A stretch of DNA of 35,806 nt from Nitrospira sp. (GTDB taxonomy: Bacteria > Nitrospirota > Nitrospiria > Nitrospirales > Nitrospiraceae). Shown piece by piece: positions 17,702 to 25,048 of this stretch. A program made the position numbers and the translations under genes. Within the stretch, counting starts at the first letter, position 1. Each line of letters begins with the position of its first letter. Under the pieces are notes generated by a model. The model was not told the DNA's origin, did no database searches, and saw nothing but the letters and a program-made list of their open reading frames with translations. The DNA lies in NCBI GenBank assembly GCA_005116955.1, contig SWDI01000001.1, positions 632,446 through 668,251 on the forward strand. Direction: 5' to 3'.

Positions 17702-18799
17702 ATGACTCGACAACAGATCTTTTCCATCGTGTTCTTTGCCCTCCTGGTTTTGCTCCTCTACCAAATCGGGTTGATGTTTAAACCGTTTGTGTTCTCGGCC
17801 CTGTGGGCTGGCCTGTTGGCGCATTGGGCCTTCCCCATGCATCTCCGGCTGGCCAAATGGTTCGGTGGGAAGGACGCGCTCTCTGCCGCTCTGCTGACCG
17901 TCGGCGCGCTGGGGATTGTCGTCGTGCCGTTAGTTGCCATGGGGGTGATGTTGGTGCGAGAAGCCGGGGCAGCGGAGCAGGAGATCCGAGCATGGATCTC
18001 AGCCGGCGGGCTCCAGCGATTGCCGGATCAAGTGGCCGGCATTCCGTTTGTGGGAGGTTGGTTGAAGGCGGCGGTATCCGGGACCGGCAGTCCCACTGTT
18101 TCATTGGAACAGTCGCTCGTCGGTGGAGTCACGGAATTGGGCCAGTTTTTGGTCGGAGGAATGGGAGGCCTGCTGAAGAACACCTTCACGCTGGTGACGA
18201 ATTTCTTCATTATGCTGTTGGTGTTGTTTTTTCTCTTCAAAGACGGGCAGCAGTGGCTCGCCGTGTTATACGATTTGATTCCGATGGACGAGTCGCACAA
18301 GTCCAAAATCCTGACCCGGTTGGATCAAACGATTCGAGCGGTGGTGAAAGGGATGCTCGTCACGGCGATCGTTCAAGGACTGTTGGCGGGGATGGCCTAT
18401 TGGGCGCTCGATGTGCCGTTTCCGATGGGACTGACCGCGTTGACGACCGTGTTGGCGCCGATCCCGTTCGGCGGAACGGGACTGGTGTGGGGACCTGTGG
18501 CGCTTTATCTCTTCTGGGTGGGTGCAAGCGGGAAAGCGCTGATTATGCTGGTGTGGGGAATTGGCGTCGTGTCGATGGTCGACCAGTTCCTACGCCCGTG
18601 GTTGATCGGCCAAGATGTGCAGATTCCCGTGTTGCTTCTCGTACTCAGCGTGTTGGGCGGGTTAGCGCTGTACGGGTTGCTTGGATTGTTCGTTGGCCCG
18701 ATCCTTATCAGCCTGCTGATGACAGCGGTGCAGATCTATCGAGAGGAGTACCACCTCAAGCCACCGGTCGCTCCCGTAAGCCCGCCCACGCCTTCGTAA
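17702..18799 (+). CDS. AI-2E family permease (PerM/YhhT-like)
   Basis: This is a polytopic membrane protein of about 365 residues. It has the family layout: two or three N-terminal helices, a mid-protein extracytoplasmic region, and a C-terminal bundle. FFIMLLVLFFLFKDGQQW, VKGMLVTAIVQGLLAG and the C-terminal LYGLLGLFVGPILISLL are typical. Members include the AI-2 exporter TqsA but also Na+/H+ antiporters and proteins of unknown substrate, so autoinducer export should not be assumed. The start is uncertain. The frame allows GTG 17612, ATG 17672 or ATG 17702; I prefer 17702 because the first helix begins directly after it, but no candidate has a strong ribosome binding site. The gene ends 71 bases from the convergent DUF3365 gene. 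Confidence 0.85.
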   Translation: MTRQQIFSIVFFALLVLLLYQIGLMFKPFVFSALWAGLLAHWAFPMHLRLAKWFGGKDALSAALLTVGALGIVVVPLVAMGVMLVREAGAAEQEIRAWISAGGLQRLPDQVAGIPFVGGWLKAAVSGTGSPTVSLEQSLVGGVTELGQFLVGGMGGLLKNTFTLVTNFFIMLLVLFFLFKDGQQWLAVLYDLIPMDESHKSKILTRLDQTIRAVVKGMLVTAIVQGLLAGMAYWALDVPFPMGLTALTTVLAPIPFGGTGLVWGPVALYLFWVGASGKALIMLVWGIGVVSMVDQFLRPWLIGQDVQIPVLLLVLSVLGGLALYGLLGLFVGPILISLLMTAVQIYREEYHLKPPVAPVSPPTPS

Positions 18800-18869
18800 C
18801 CTCCTTGTCACGCTGCACCGGCGCACAGTATTTTGCTCTCCAGCCGACAAGGACCTATCATGTGTCCTG

Positions 18870-19463
18870 CTACTCCAGCGGAATCGTAATGGCGATCCCG
18901 CCCATCACATCATTCAACTTGAAGTCCTGCTTTGGGCTTAACGGATGACTGTTGTGGCACATGATGCAGGCAGATGAGACGGCACGGTCTGCATAGATGG
19001 CTTGGAAGTACTGCTTCTTGCCGCTTGACACCACTCCGGTAATCGGCCGGTCAGGCTCTCGCCTAAGCACCTCCAGCGCTTTTCGTTCAAACTCTGTGGC
19101 AGGCGCGTTGCGTTGATAGATTGGAGAGAACCCAATCAGTCTGTAGCGGATGCCCCGTCCACTCTCGGCGACCAACCGGCCTGAATGTTGAAGAAACTGA
19201 GCTGGCAGAGGGAGTGTGTTGTCCTGCTCCCAATGTTCGGTCGCAGCGACGATGCCTTTCTCCTGCATACGGTTGACGATGTACGTCGTGTAGATCGTCC
19301 GGTCAGCCTCCAGGATGGCATGCACGTAATCAGCGACTCTCTCCGGAGAGATGCCGCCGATGGGTGGGTTTTCCTTGGCTGCGTGAAGAGACGCTCCGCC
19401 CCAGAGTCCCCCTACGAAGAGTGCGATGGTTGCGGCTCGGAACGTGACGCGGACGGTGTCCAT
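18870..19463 (-). CDS. DUF3365 (Tll0287-like) haem-binding sensor protein
   Basis: This is a 197-residue protein with an N-terminal signal segment (residues about 8-28), followed by a DUF3365/Tll0287-like domain. A CxxCH haem c attachment motif (C166, C169, H170 in ACIMCHNSHPLSPK) lies near the C-terminus, followed by DVMGGIAITIPLE, which is typical of the family. The domain is PAS-like, periplasmic, and often fused to histidine kinases or cyclases, so it probably senses redox state or a small ligand through haem. Here it is a separate protein. Its ATG (19463) lies 52 bases inside the end of the upstream Cache histidine kinase gene, so translation is probably coupled and the two proteins likely work together. 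Haem attachment would need a cytochrome c maturation system. Confidence 0.88.
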   Translation of the reverse strand: MDTVRVTFRAATIALFVGGLWGGASLHAAKENPPIGGISPERVADYVHAILEADRTIYTTYIVNRMQEKGIVAATEHWEQDNTLPLPAQFLQHSGRLVAESGRGIRYRLIGFSPIYQRNAPATEFERKALEVLRREPDRPITGVVSSGKKQYFQAIYADRAVSSACIMCHNSHPLSPKQDFKLNDVMGGIAITIPLE

Positions 19464-21907
19464 GGGCCTCCTTCGGGAGATCGTGGAGAACTGATCGGAA
19501 GAGTGACCACGCAGGTGGTGCCTTGGCCTTCGACGCTTTCGATACGGAGATCACCCCCAAACTTTCGGATAATCCGTCGCGCCACCGTGAGCCCGAGTCC
19601 AGAACCTTCCCCTTGTCCCTTGGTTGTAAAAAACGGATCGAAGACCTTTGTCAGGTGCTGTTTCGAGATGCCGGGGCCGGAATCAGCGATCGTCGCCGTC
19701 ACCGTGTGGTCCGAGACGGCGGTCGTCAACGTGAGCGTGCCGGTCCCCTTCATGGCTTGGGTGGCATTGGTCACGAGATTCACCAACGCTTGTCGAAGTT
19801 GGTCCGGAAAGACCAGCACGGGTGTATGGCCCGCATAGGCTTTGTGGATCACAATGTCTTTCATTTCAACGGTGGTCTGTGCTGTCGCCAGCACTTGGTC
19901 CAATATCTGCTCCACAGGCACTGGTACGTGTTTGTCGAAGGCCTCACGGTTTGTCACGCCGGTAAAATCACGAACGATCGTCGCCATGCGACGGCCATGG
20001 GCCACGATGTCCTGGGCGCAAGACTTGATCTGCTCCAAGTCCTGCTCGTCTTGAATCGCTTCCCCCAACCCGATGATACCGAACAAGGGATTGTTGAGTT
20101 CGTGGCCGATTCCAGCGGTGAGGACGCCAAGGCTTCCCGTTTTCTCTGCCTGGACCAGCTTATCTTGCAGTTGGCTCTCGTCCGTGGTGTCTCGAAGCAC
20201 CAGCCCGATGCTATCTTCTTCTCCTGGTCTTGTGGGTAATCGGAACCATTGATAGTGATAGATGCGCGATCCGATGTGGAGCTCAGCACGATGGTGCGCC
20301 GATTCGTGATCGGCACTCGGCGCAAGTGGATCTCTCGGCGCCGTCTCGCGTTCGATGCCGGCCGTGGCAAGAGCCGTATCCCCGTTGGCTTGGAACTCTG
20401 CGTGAAGCTGTTTCTGAACGGCTGGGTCAAGTGGAAGAATCGTGAACAGGGATGCGTCTGACATCGGTTCCTGGACCTTGAAGGAATCGCGGGCCGCCTG
20501 ATTGATGTAGCGTACAGTTTCGTGGGCATCGATGAGGAGAATGGGAGTGGGGACGGCGTCTAAGATCTGATCCGTCGACTGCTGGAGGACCTGGACTTCC
20601 TGGGTTTTCAACTTGACCTGGTCAGTCAATCCGGCGAAGGCCGCTTTCAACTGCTGGTTCATGCGGTTGAATTCTTCGGCCAGGTCCTCCAATTCGTCAC
20701 CCGTGTGGATCTGAATCGGTGTCCGCAATTCACCGCGCCCGATTGATTGCGCGGCCAGTTGCAGTTGCCGTACGGGCGTCACGATGCGGCCGGCGGCAAC
20801 GTAGCCCAGCGAGGCCAGTAGCACGACAGCGACGGCTCCGAACACCGTCACCCAGATGAACAGATGCTGAATCGGCGCGAAGAGTTCATCGGACGATTGC
20901 CAGACAAAGGTGTGCCATGACCCATTGTCGATCGAGCCGTTGGTCGCTCGGCTGGTCTCTGTCAGAGAGGCAAAGCCGATGACGGAGGTCGACTGTCCGC
21001 CGTGGCCGTCGCTTGAGGTTTGCACCCAACCGGGGTGTGGCGGTGTGACGAGCGGGATGAGCTTCGGATCAGACAACGGGACGCCGGTGGGAAGAATCGG
21101 GCAGCTCACGACGATTCCGTTGGTATCGATCAACATGACGTGGCCGGTCTTTCCAAATCGAGTGACATGAGTCGCGGGAGAGAAGAACTCTTTGGCGTCG
21201 ATCACGCGGTGGAGCACTCCGACGACTTCGTACCGGAGACTATCCATGACAGGGAGTGAGATGGAGAAGACATAGGCGTTCACCTGGTCGTCGAAATGCA
21301 CATCTTCGATATAGAGCTTGCCTACCGCTTTATTGAAGGCACCCTGCCACCAGTGGGACTTCTGGTGGCGGAACGCCGGATGGCCGGTCATGGTTCCGGC
21401 GAGCGCACCCTGCGCATCGGTCAGGAAGAGCATCTTTGTCGATGAGCGAACCACGTGCGGAAGCGACTGGCCCGGGGCACTATGGACGCCGGTAAAGTAT
21501 TCATGGAGCAAGGTGCTGAGAGGATTATCGACAATGGACTTGACGGCGGCAGTGTCTTTTACCTTCCAGCGTTGCTCGAAGTCAGTGAGTGCCGTGGTCG
21601 GACTCTTGGGGTCTCCCCGCGCATCGCGCCGTTGCTCCAACGCTCGAATGATCGCCGGGTCATTCGCAATGCGCGCGGTGTGCGCGATTTCTTCGGCGAG
21701 GAGGAGGTCGAGTTTACGGGCGGCTTCGGTCGCCAGTGCTTTAAAGCTTTCCCCACTGACTTCCCGGATTTCTTGAGACCCCTGCCAGAACGCCATCCCC
21801 AAGCCGACGACGAGCGGGATGACACCGACGAGCAGCATGGAGAGGATGACTTTCGCCTTGAGCCCCCATCTGGTGCCAGACGGCGAGGATGTCGGCGTCT
21901 TCGTCAC
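19412..21907 (-). CDS. Cache-HAMP-PAS sensor histidine kinase
   Basis: This is an 831-residue membrane kinase. It has a first span at about 18-41, then a large extracytoplasmic region (about 42-348) with double-Cache features (MLFLTDAQGALAGTMTG; GKTGHVMLIDTNGIVVSCP). A second span lies at about 350-372, followed by HAMP (373-425), a coiled coil, a PAS domain (about 440-578), HisKA with the phospho-accepting H602 (GIGHELNNPLFGIIGLGEA), and HATPase_c with ADSGPGI and GSGLGLTVARRI. The GHELNNP type of HisKA is common in NtrB/two-component kinases of environmental bacteria. Its start overlaps the end of the upstream Rossmann-kinase gene by 4 bases (ATGA). Its 3' end overlaps the DUF3365 gene. No dedicated output regulator is adjacent except the receiver at 23031-23465. 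Confidence 0.92.
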   Translation of the reverse strand: MTKTPTSSPSGTRWGLKAKVILSMLLVGVIPLVVGLGMAFWQGSQEIREVSGESFKALATEAARKLDLLLAEEIAHTARIANDPAIIRALEQRRDARGDPKSPTTALTDFEQRWKVKDTAAVKSIVDNPLSTLLHEYFTGVHSAPGQSLPHVVRSSTKMLFLTDAQGALAGTMTGHPAFRHQKSHWWQGAFNKAVGKLYIEDVHFDDQVNAYVFSISLPVMDSLRYEVVGVLHRVIDAKEFFSPATHVTRFGKTGHVMLIDTNGIVVSCPILPTGVPLSDPKLIPLVTPPHPGWVQTSSDGHGGQSTSVIGFASLTETSRATNGSIDNGSWHTFVWQSSDELFAPIQHLFIWVTVFGAVAVVLLASLGYVAAGRIVTPVRQLQLAAQSIGRGELRTPIQIHTGDELEDLAEEFNRMNQQLKAAFAGLTDQVKLKTQEVQVLQQSTDQILDAVPTPILLIDAHETVRYINQAARDSFKVQEPMSDASLFTILPLDPAVQKQLHAEFQANGDTALATAGIERETAPRDPLAPSADHESAHHRAELHIGSRIYHYQWFRLPTRPGEEDSIGLVLRDTTDESQLQDKLVQAEKTGSLGVLTAGIGHELNNPLFGIIGLGEAIQDEQDLEQIKSCAQDIVAHGRRMATIVRDFTGVTNREAFDKHVPVPVEQILDQVLATAQTTVEMKDIVIHKAYAGHTPVLVFPDQLRQALVNLVTNATQAMKGTGTLTLTTAVSDHTVTATIADSGPGISKQHLTKVFDPFFTTKGQGEGSGLGLTVARRIIRKFGGDLRIESVEGQGTTCVVTLPISSPRSPEGGPWTPSASRSEPQPSHSS

Positions 21908-23001
21908 GATTGAGTGTTCCTCTCACCGGGAAATGTGAGGGTAAAGGTTGAGCCTCGGCCGATCTGACTGTCGACCCCTATCGTGCCATTCATGTGATGA
22001 ATCACATTCTTGATATTGTACAAACCCAATCCGGTTCCCTTCCCTGGCGGTTTTGTCGTGAAGAAGGGTTCAAAGATTCGACCAAGGAGCTCTGGGGGGA
22101 TGCCGCTTCCGGTATCGGAGACACGAATCTGCGTCGCGTCGGCCATCGCGTTGGCTTCCAGCGTCAATGTTCCATGGTGATCCATGGCCTGCACGGCGTT
22201 GGTAATGAGATTGACGAACACATGGAGAAGCTCATCGGGGTTCCCCTTCACCACGACGTCGGGCTGATACAGCTTACGAATTTCAATGTCTTGGAGAGCC
22301 ACCGCATAGCGGGCAATCTTGAGCGCTTCATCCAACTTACCGCTGACGCCAATCAGGCAGTCTTGCCGCAAGGATGCGCGACGAGAATAGGACGTAAGGT
22401 CTCGGCAAATGGCCGTCGTCCGTTTCACGGCTTCGATAATATCGTGGGCCTGCAGGTGTACGGCTTCCAGGTCCATTTCATCCGTCAGATTTTCAGCCAG
22501 ACCCAGAATCAGCTGGAGCGGATTATTCATGTCATGCGCGATGCCAGCGGCGAACGAGCCGATTCCAGCAAGTTTTTCCGCATGGAGCAATTGGGTTTGC
22601 AATGTCGATTCATGTTGCACGAGCAGCCAGAGAAGCCGTGCGGTCTGACCATTGACTACGTCGGCCCCCGCAGGCACCTCCTCCCGAAGCACCGACCCCA
22701 TCGCTGGATCACCGGTGACGTCAATCACAAGGTTGAGCCCTTGGTGCGTGATTAAGTCGGTCACCCGGTCATAGACTGGCACGTGGAGCTCTTGGGCGCG
22801 TGTGAGTCCGGGAGCCGAGGGATTCTGATCGGTGATGCCGACGATCTGAATCCTGCTAATCTGGTGCAGCATATCGAGCAGGGCCATGCCCCCACGCCCC
22901 GCCCCAATGATGGCCACTCTCATCGGAGGTGAGGTGGGAGCTGGTTCGCTTCCCTGATTCTCGGCTTGCGGATGGGACATGGTCGGAGAGATGATCGTCA
23001 T
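21904..23001 (-). CDS. Rossmann-fold/histidine kinase fusion protein
   Basis: This is a 365-residue soluble protein. Residues 27-128 form a Rossmann-type nucleotide-binding domain (RVAIIGAGRGGMALLDML, with GxGxxG at 33-38; later GITDQNPSAPG, LNLVIDVTGDP and ADVVNGQTARLLWLL). This resembles the NAD(P)-binding half of homoserine dehydrogenase or DapB-like enzymes. It is joined to HisKA (H156 in GIAHDMNNPLQLILGLAENL) and HATPase_c (VSDTGSGIPPELLGRIF, GKGTGLGLYNIK). There is no membrane span, so the signal should be cytoplasmic, possibly NAD(H)/NADP(H) level. It begins 29 bases after the receiver gene and overlaps the next kinase gene by 4 bases. ATG 23001 and the internal ATG before RVAIIG are both possible starts. 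Confidence 0.88.
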   Translation of the reverse strand: MTIISPTMSHPQAENQGSEPAPTSPPMRVAIIGAGRGGMALLDMLHQISRIQIVGITDQNPSAPGLTRAQELHVPVYDRVTDLITHQGLNLVIDVTGDPAMGSVLREEVPAGADVVNGQTARLLWLLVQHESTLQTQLLHAEKLAGIGSFAAGIAHDMNNPLQLILGLAENLTDEMDLEAVHLQAHDIIEAVKRTTAICRDLTSYSRRASLRQDCLIGVSGKLDEALKIARYAVALQDIEIRKLYQPDVVVKGNPDELLHVFVNLITNAVQAMDHHGTLTLEANAMADATQIRVSDTGSGIPPELLGRIFEPFFTTKPPGKGTGLGLYNIKNVIHHMNGTIGVDSQIGRGSTFTLTFPGERNTQS

Positions 23002-23030
23002 GCTGGTTCCCTATGCTGTGGCCCGTTCCC

Positions 23031-23465
23031 TCAGAGATGGGCCAATTCACGCTGCTCCATGGCACGTGCGACGGAGGCCTTCAGTTTCTCGCCTTCTACC
23101 GGTTTCACGAGATAATCCACCACGCCTTGTCGCAGTAAGGCCGTGGCCATGTCGGTGTCGGGGAATCCGGTCAGGACGATCAAGGGGACCCGAGTATAAT
23201 TCTGGCGGAAGTAGGCGATCGCTTCGATCCCATTCACCTTTGGCATTCGGATGTCGCAGATGATGACATCAAGGAGCAGCCGATTTTCACCGTAGTTGAT
23301 GGTTTCGATGGCCTTCTCACCATTCTCTGCTTCAAGAACATCATAGCCGGCTTTCTGCAACGTCATGCGGACGACCTTGCGGATATCGGGCTCATCATCC
23401 ACAACGAGGACGCGGCCATTGCAGCTCTCACCTCCCACAAAAAACCCGGATTTGAATTCGCTCAT
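23031..23465 (-). CDS. Receiver-only response regulator
   Basis: This 144-residue single REC domain has an N-terminal extension of about 17 residues (MSEFKSGFFVGGESCNG). Key residues are the acidic pair in VVDDEP, the phosphoacceptor D71 (IICDIRMP), the switch Thr in LTG, and K121 (LVKPVEG). No DNA-binding or enzymatic output is attached. It is the first gene of the minus-strand unit 23465-18870, followed by two histidine kinases and a haem protein, so it is the likely phosphoryl-group partner of at least one of them. ATG 23465 has AAGGAGG upstream, a strong ribosome binding site. How the signal leaves this module is not visible in the window. Confidence 0.9.
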   Translation of the reverse strand: MSEFKSGFFVGGESCNGRVLVVDDEPDIRKVVRMTLQKAGYDVLEAENGEKAIETINYGENRLLLDVIICDIRMPKVNGIEAIAYFRQNYTRVPLIVLTGFPDTDMATALLRQGVVDYLVKPVEGEKLKASVARAMEQRELAHL

Positions 23466-23719
23466 AACGACCTCCTTCGTGAATGGCGGGGTGATCTGTT
23501 CTCATTTGTATTGTAAAAGTATGGCAAGCTTGATGCCGAAACGTGAGGAAGGTGAGCCTGAAACAATTCAACGACTTGCTCGACCAGAATTTTTGTCACT
23601 GGTGGAGGCTGGTTCACATGCACCACCATAATTGTGGAAAACCACCAGCGAGGATGCACATTGCGTTTCAGAACCAATTTCAGCTAGGGTATACAAATAT
23701 GTAAGAGGAGTGGAGGCCG

Positions 23720-23959
23720 GTGATTACCCCAGACGTACTGACTGACTATGTTCGCAAGTCCCTGCCGGATGCCGTGGTGACGGTCACCGACCGTACAGGA
23801 ACAATGGACCACCTCAAGGTCGTGATTGTCTCAGACGGTTTTCATGGGAAAAACCTCTTAGACCGGCATCGGATGATCTATCAAGCGTTAGATGTGCCGA
23901 TGAAAGACGGACGAATCCATGCGCTCGAATTAACCGCGCGCACCAGAGATGAGGCTTAG
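23720..23959 (+). CDS. BolA family protein
   Basis: This is a 79-residue BolA/IbaG-type protein with the class II KH-like fold: LTDYVRKSLPDAVVTVTDRTGTMDHLKVVIVSDGFHGKNLLDRHRMIYQAL. The conserved H and R of DRHRMIYQAL are present. BolA proteins bind a [2Fe-2S] cluster together with monothiol glutaredoxins and act in iron-sulfur trafficking. The start is GTG 23720, preceded by a GAGGAGTGGAGG stretch; no ATG fits in frame. The next gene, a monothiol glutaredoxin, starts 9 bases later, which supports the BolA-Grx partnership. It lies divergent from the kinase/receiver operon. This is the short BolA type. Confidence 0.93.
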   Translation: MITPDVLTDYVRKSLPDAVVTVTDRTGTMDHLKVVIVSDGFHGKNLLDRHRMIYQALDVPMKDGRIHALELTARTRDEA

Positions 23960-23968
23960 GAGGACAAT

Positions 23969-24292
23969 ATGGCCGACCAAATCGAAGAAGAAATCCAAAA
24001 CGAAGTGAAGGCCCATAAAATTTTGATCTACGGCAAGGGAACGAAGACCATGCCGATGTGCGGATTCACGAGGGAAACCATGCAGTTTTTCGATAAGTAT
24101 GGGTACCCGTACGAACTGATCGACGTCCTGTCGCAACCGGCGAAACGGGAAGCGCTGGCGAAGATCACCAATTGGCCGACACTCCCCAAGGTATTTATCG
24201 ACGGGACGTTCTATGGAGATACCGACGTCCTCGACCCCATGGCTGCCAAAGGCGAAATCGAACCGTTGCTGAAAAAAGCCTTCGGGAAGTAA
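23969..24292 (+). CDS. grxD: Monothiol glutaredoxin (Grx4/GrxD type)
   Basis: This 107-residue protein is a class II (monothiol) glutaredoxin. It has KILIYGKGTKTMPMCGFTRETMQFF with the single active Cys C31, WPTLPKVFIDG with the cis-Pro, and GDTDVLDPMAAKGE at the C-terminus. It is expected to bind and hand over [2Fe-2S] clusters, in complex with the BolA protein encoded just upstream. The active site reads CGFT instead of the usual CGFS; Thr for Ser is conservative. ATG 23969 is preceded by AGGAGG with good spacing. A hairpin 20 bases after the stop probably ends the transcript. Confidence 0.93.
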   Translation: MADQIEEEIQNEVKAHKILIYGKGTKTMPMCGFTRETMQFFDKYGYPYELIDVLSQPAKREALAKITNWPTLPKVFIDGTFYGDTDVLDPMAAKGEIEPLLKKAFGK

Positions 24293-24313
24293 GCAGGGTA
24301 TCCCTGCTCGTCT

Positions 24314-24344
24314 CTTGCTCCCCCAGCGCGGACGCGGGAGCAAG
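24314..24344 (+). terminator. Hairpin terminator after bolA-grx
   Basis: A perfect 9-bp stem (CTTGCTCCC at 24314-24322 with GGGAGCAAG at 24336-24344) encloses a 13-base loop, 21 bases after the grx stop codon. No clear U-tract follows (ATAATCTAC), so intrinsic termination may be weak. The position strongly suggests a 3' end element. Confidence 0.6.
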
Positions 24345-25048
24345 CATAATCTACAATTAAGGGCGGTGTTCGCTCGACAGGCGCTGTGGGACCAGCAGGA
24401 ACGTCCTGCTTAGGGGTGGAGGAGTCTCGGCTGGCGAACGGCGCGCGAAGCCTGGTTGTGCCATAACGCTCGGAAGCCAGACGGGTGATGAATCCCTTCC
24501 TTATTTCTCGTATACGCCTCTAGGGCTTCGACTTCGTCGCAATGCCGTCGCAGTGATATTCCTTCCCAATAATCTGACAATTTCTGCTTAGGCGCGAACC
24601 AACTCGCTCATCCGTTCCATCTGAGATGCCCGAGGCATTGTGGCGGTGAGAAAGCCTAACGGGATAGATCGGGAAAGCCTTGTTGCCCAGGCTGATGCAT
24701 TAGGACTTGATCAAGAAGTGCGAATGCTGTTTGATTCAGTGACCTGAGTCAGTGTCTCATGAATTTGCTCGCGGCGTTGATCAGTTACCGCAATCCTCAT
24801 GATCAAGCCTGGTGCGGCGCCGTAGCTCCTGTCATATCGCCCCCCCTGTTCTCCCGCATAAACTTGCAGAATGAATCCGGTTGCTGCTTCTCCTTGCGAC
24901 TACTAGGGATTGTAGTAGCCGTGTGACGAAGGAAATTGCTTCAGCAGTCGTTTTTTAGCCCGTCAACTTAAGGGGTATGGTTTCTGAAGGTTAATACTGG
25001 AGAGAATGGTATGGTTATGGACCTATAACCTATAGGCGTGGGTAACAC
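24345..25048. other. Non-coding or decayed intergenic region with hairpins and ORF fragments
   Basis: There is no intact gene in these 700 bases. The visible parts are as follows. A nested pairing at 24368-24439 has outer stem GTTCGC/GCGAAC and inner perfect hairpin AGCAGGA/TCCTGCT at 24394-24410; it could be an RNA element. On the minus strand, 24520-24699 is open for 59 codons and reads like the end of a protein (RNCQIIGKEYHCDGIATKSKP), with no start codon. On the plus strand, 24646-24747 gives a 33-residue piece (IDRESLVAQADALGLDQEV), opposite it. A 6-bp hairpin CTACTA/TAGTAG lies at 24900-24918. I read most of this as gene decay. Confidence 0.4.
25022..25036 (+). promoter_or_regulatory. 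Short perfect inverted repeat upstream of the 25049 lipoprotein gene
   Basis: CCTATA-ACC-TATAGG (25022-25036) ends 12 bases before the ATG. Its position covers the expected ribosome-binding area, so it could be an operator or a small mRNA hairpin that limits initiation. No known regulator motif is recognised. Confidence 0.35.

Noticed and set aside
17702..18799. Calling the AI-2E family protein a quorum-sensing exporter
   Set aside because: The family name is broader than the function; no luxS or other AI-2 gene is in the window.
17803..18948. 381-residue plus-strand ORF, longer than some neighbours
   Set aside because: It overlaps the AI-2E permease in another frame, is Arg/Gly/Asp-rich and has no family features; the permease frame has clear membrane helices and family motifs.
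21994..22755. 253-residue plus-strand ORF opposite the Rossmann kinase
   Set aside because: It is antisense to a kinase with clear HisKA and HATPase motifs.
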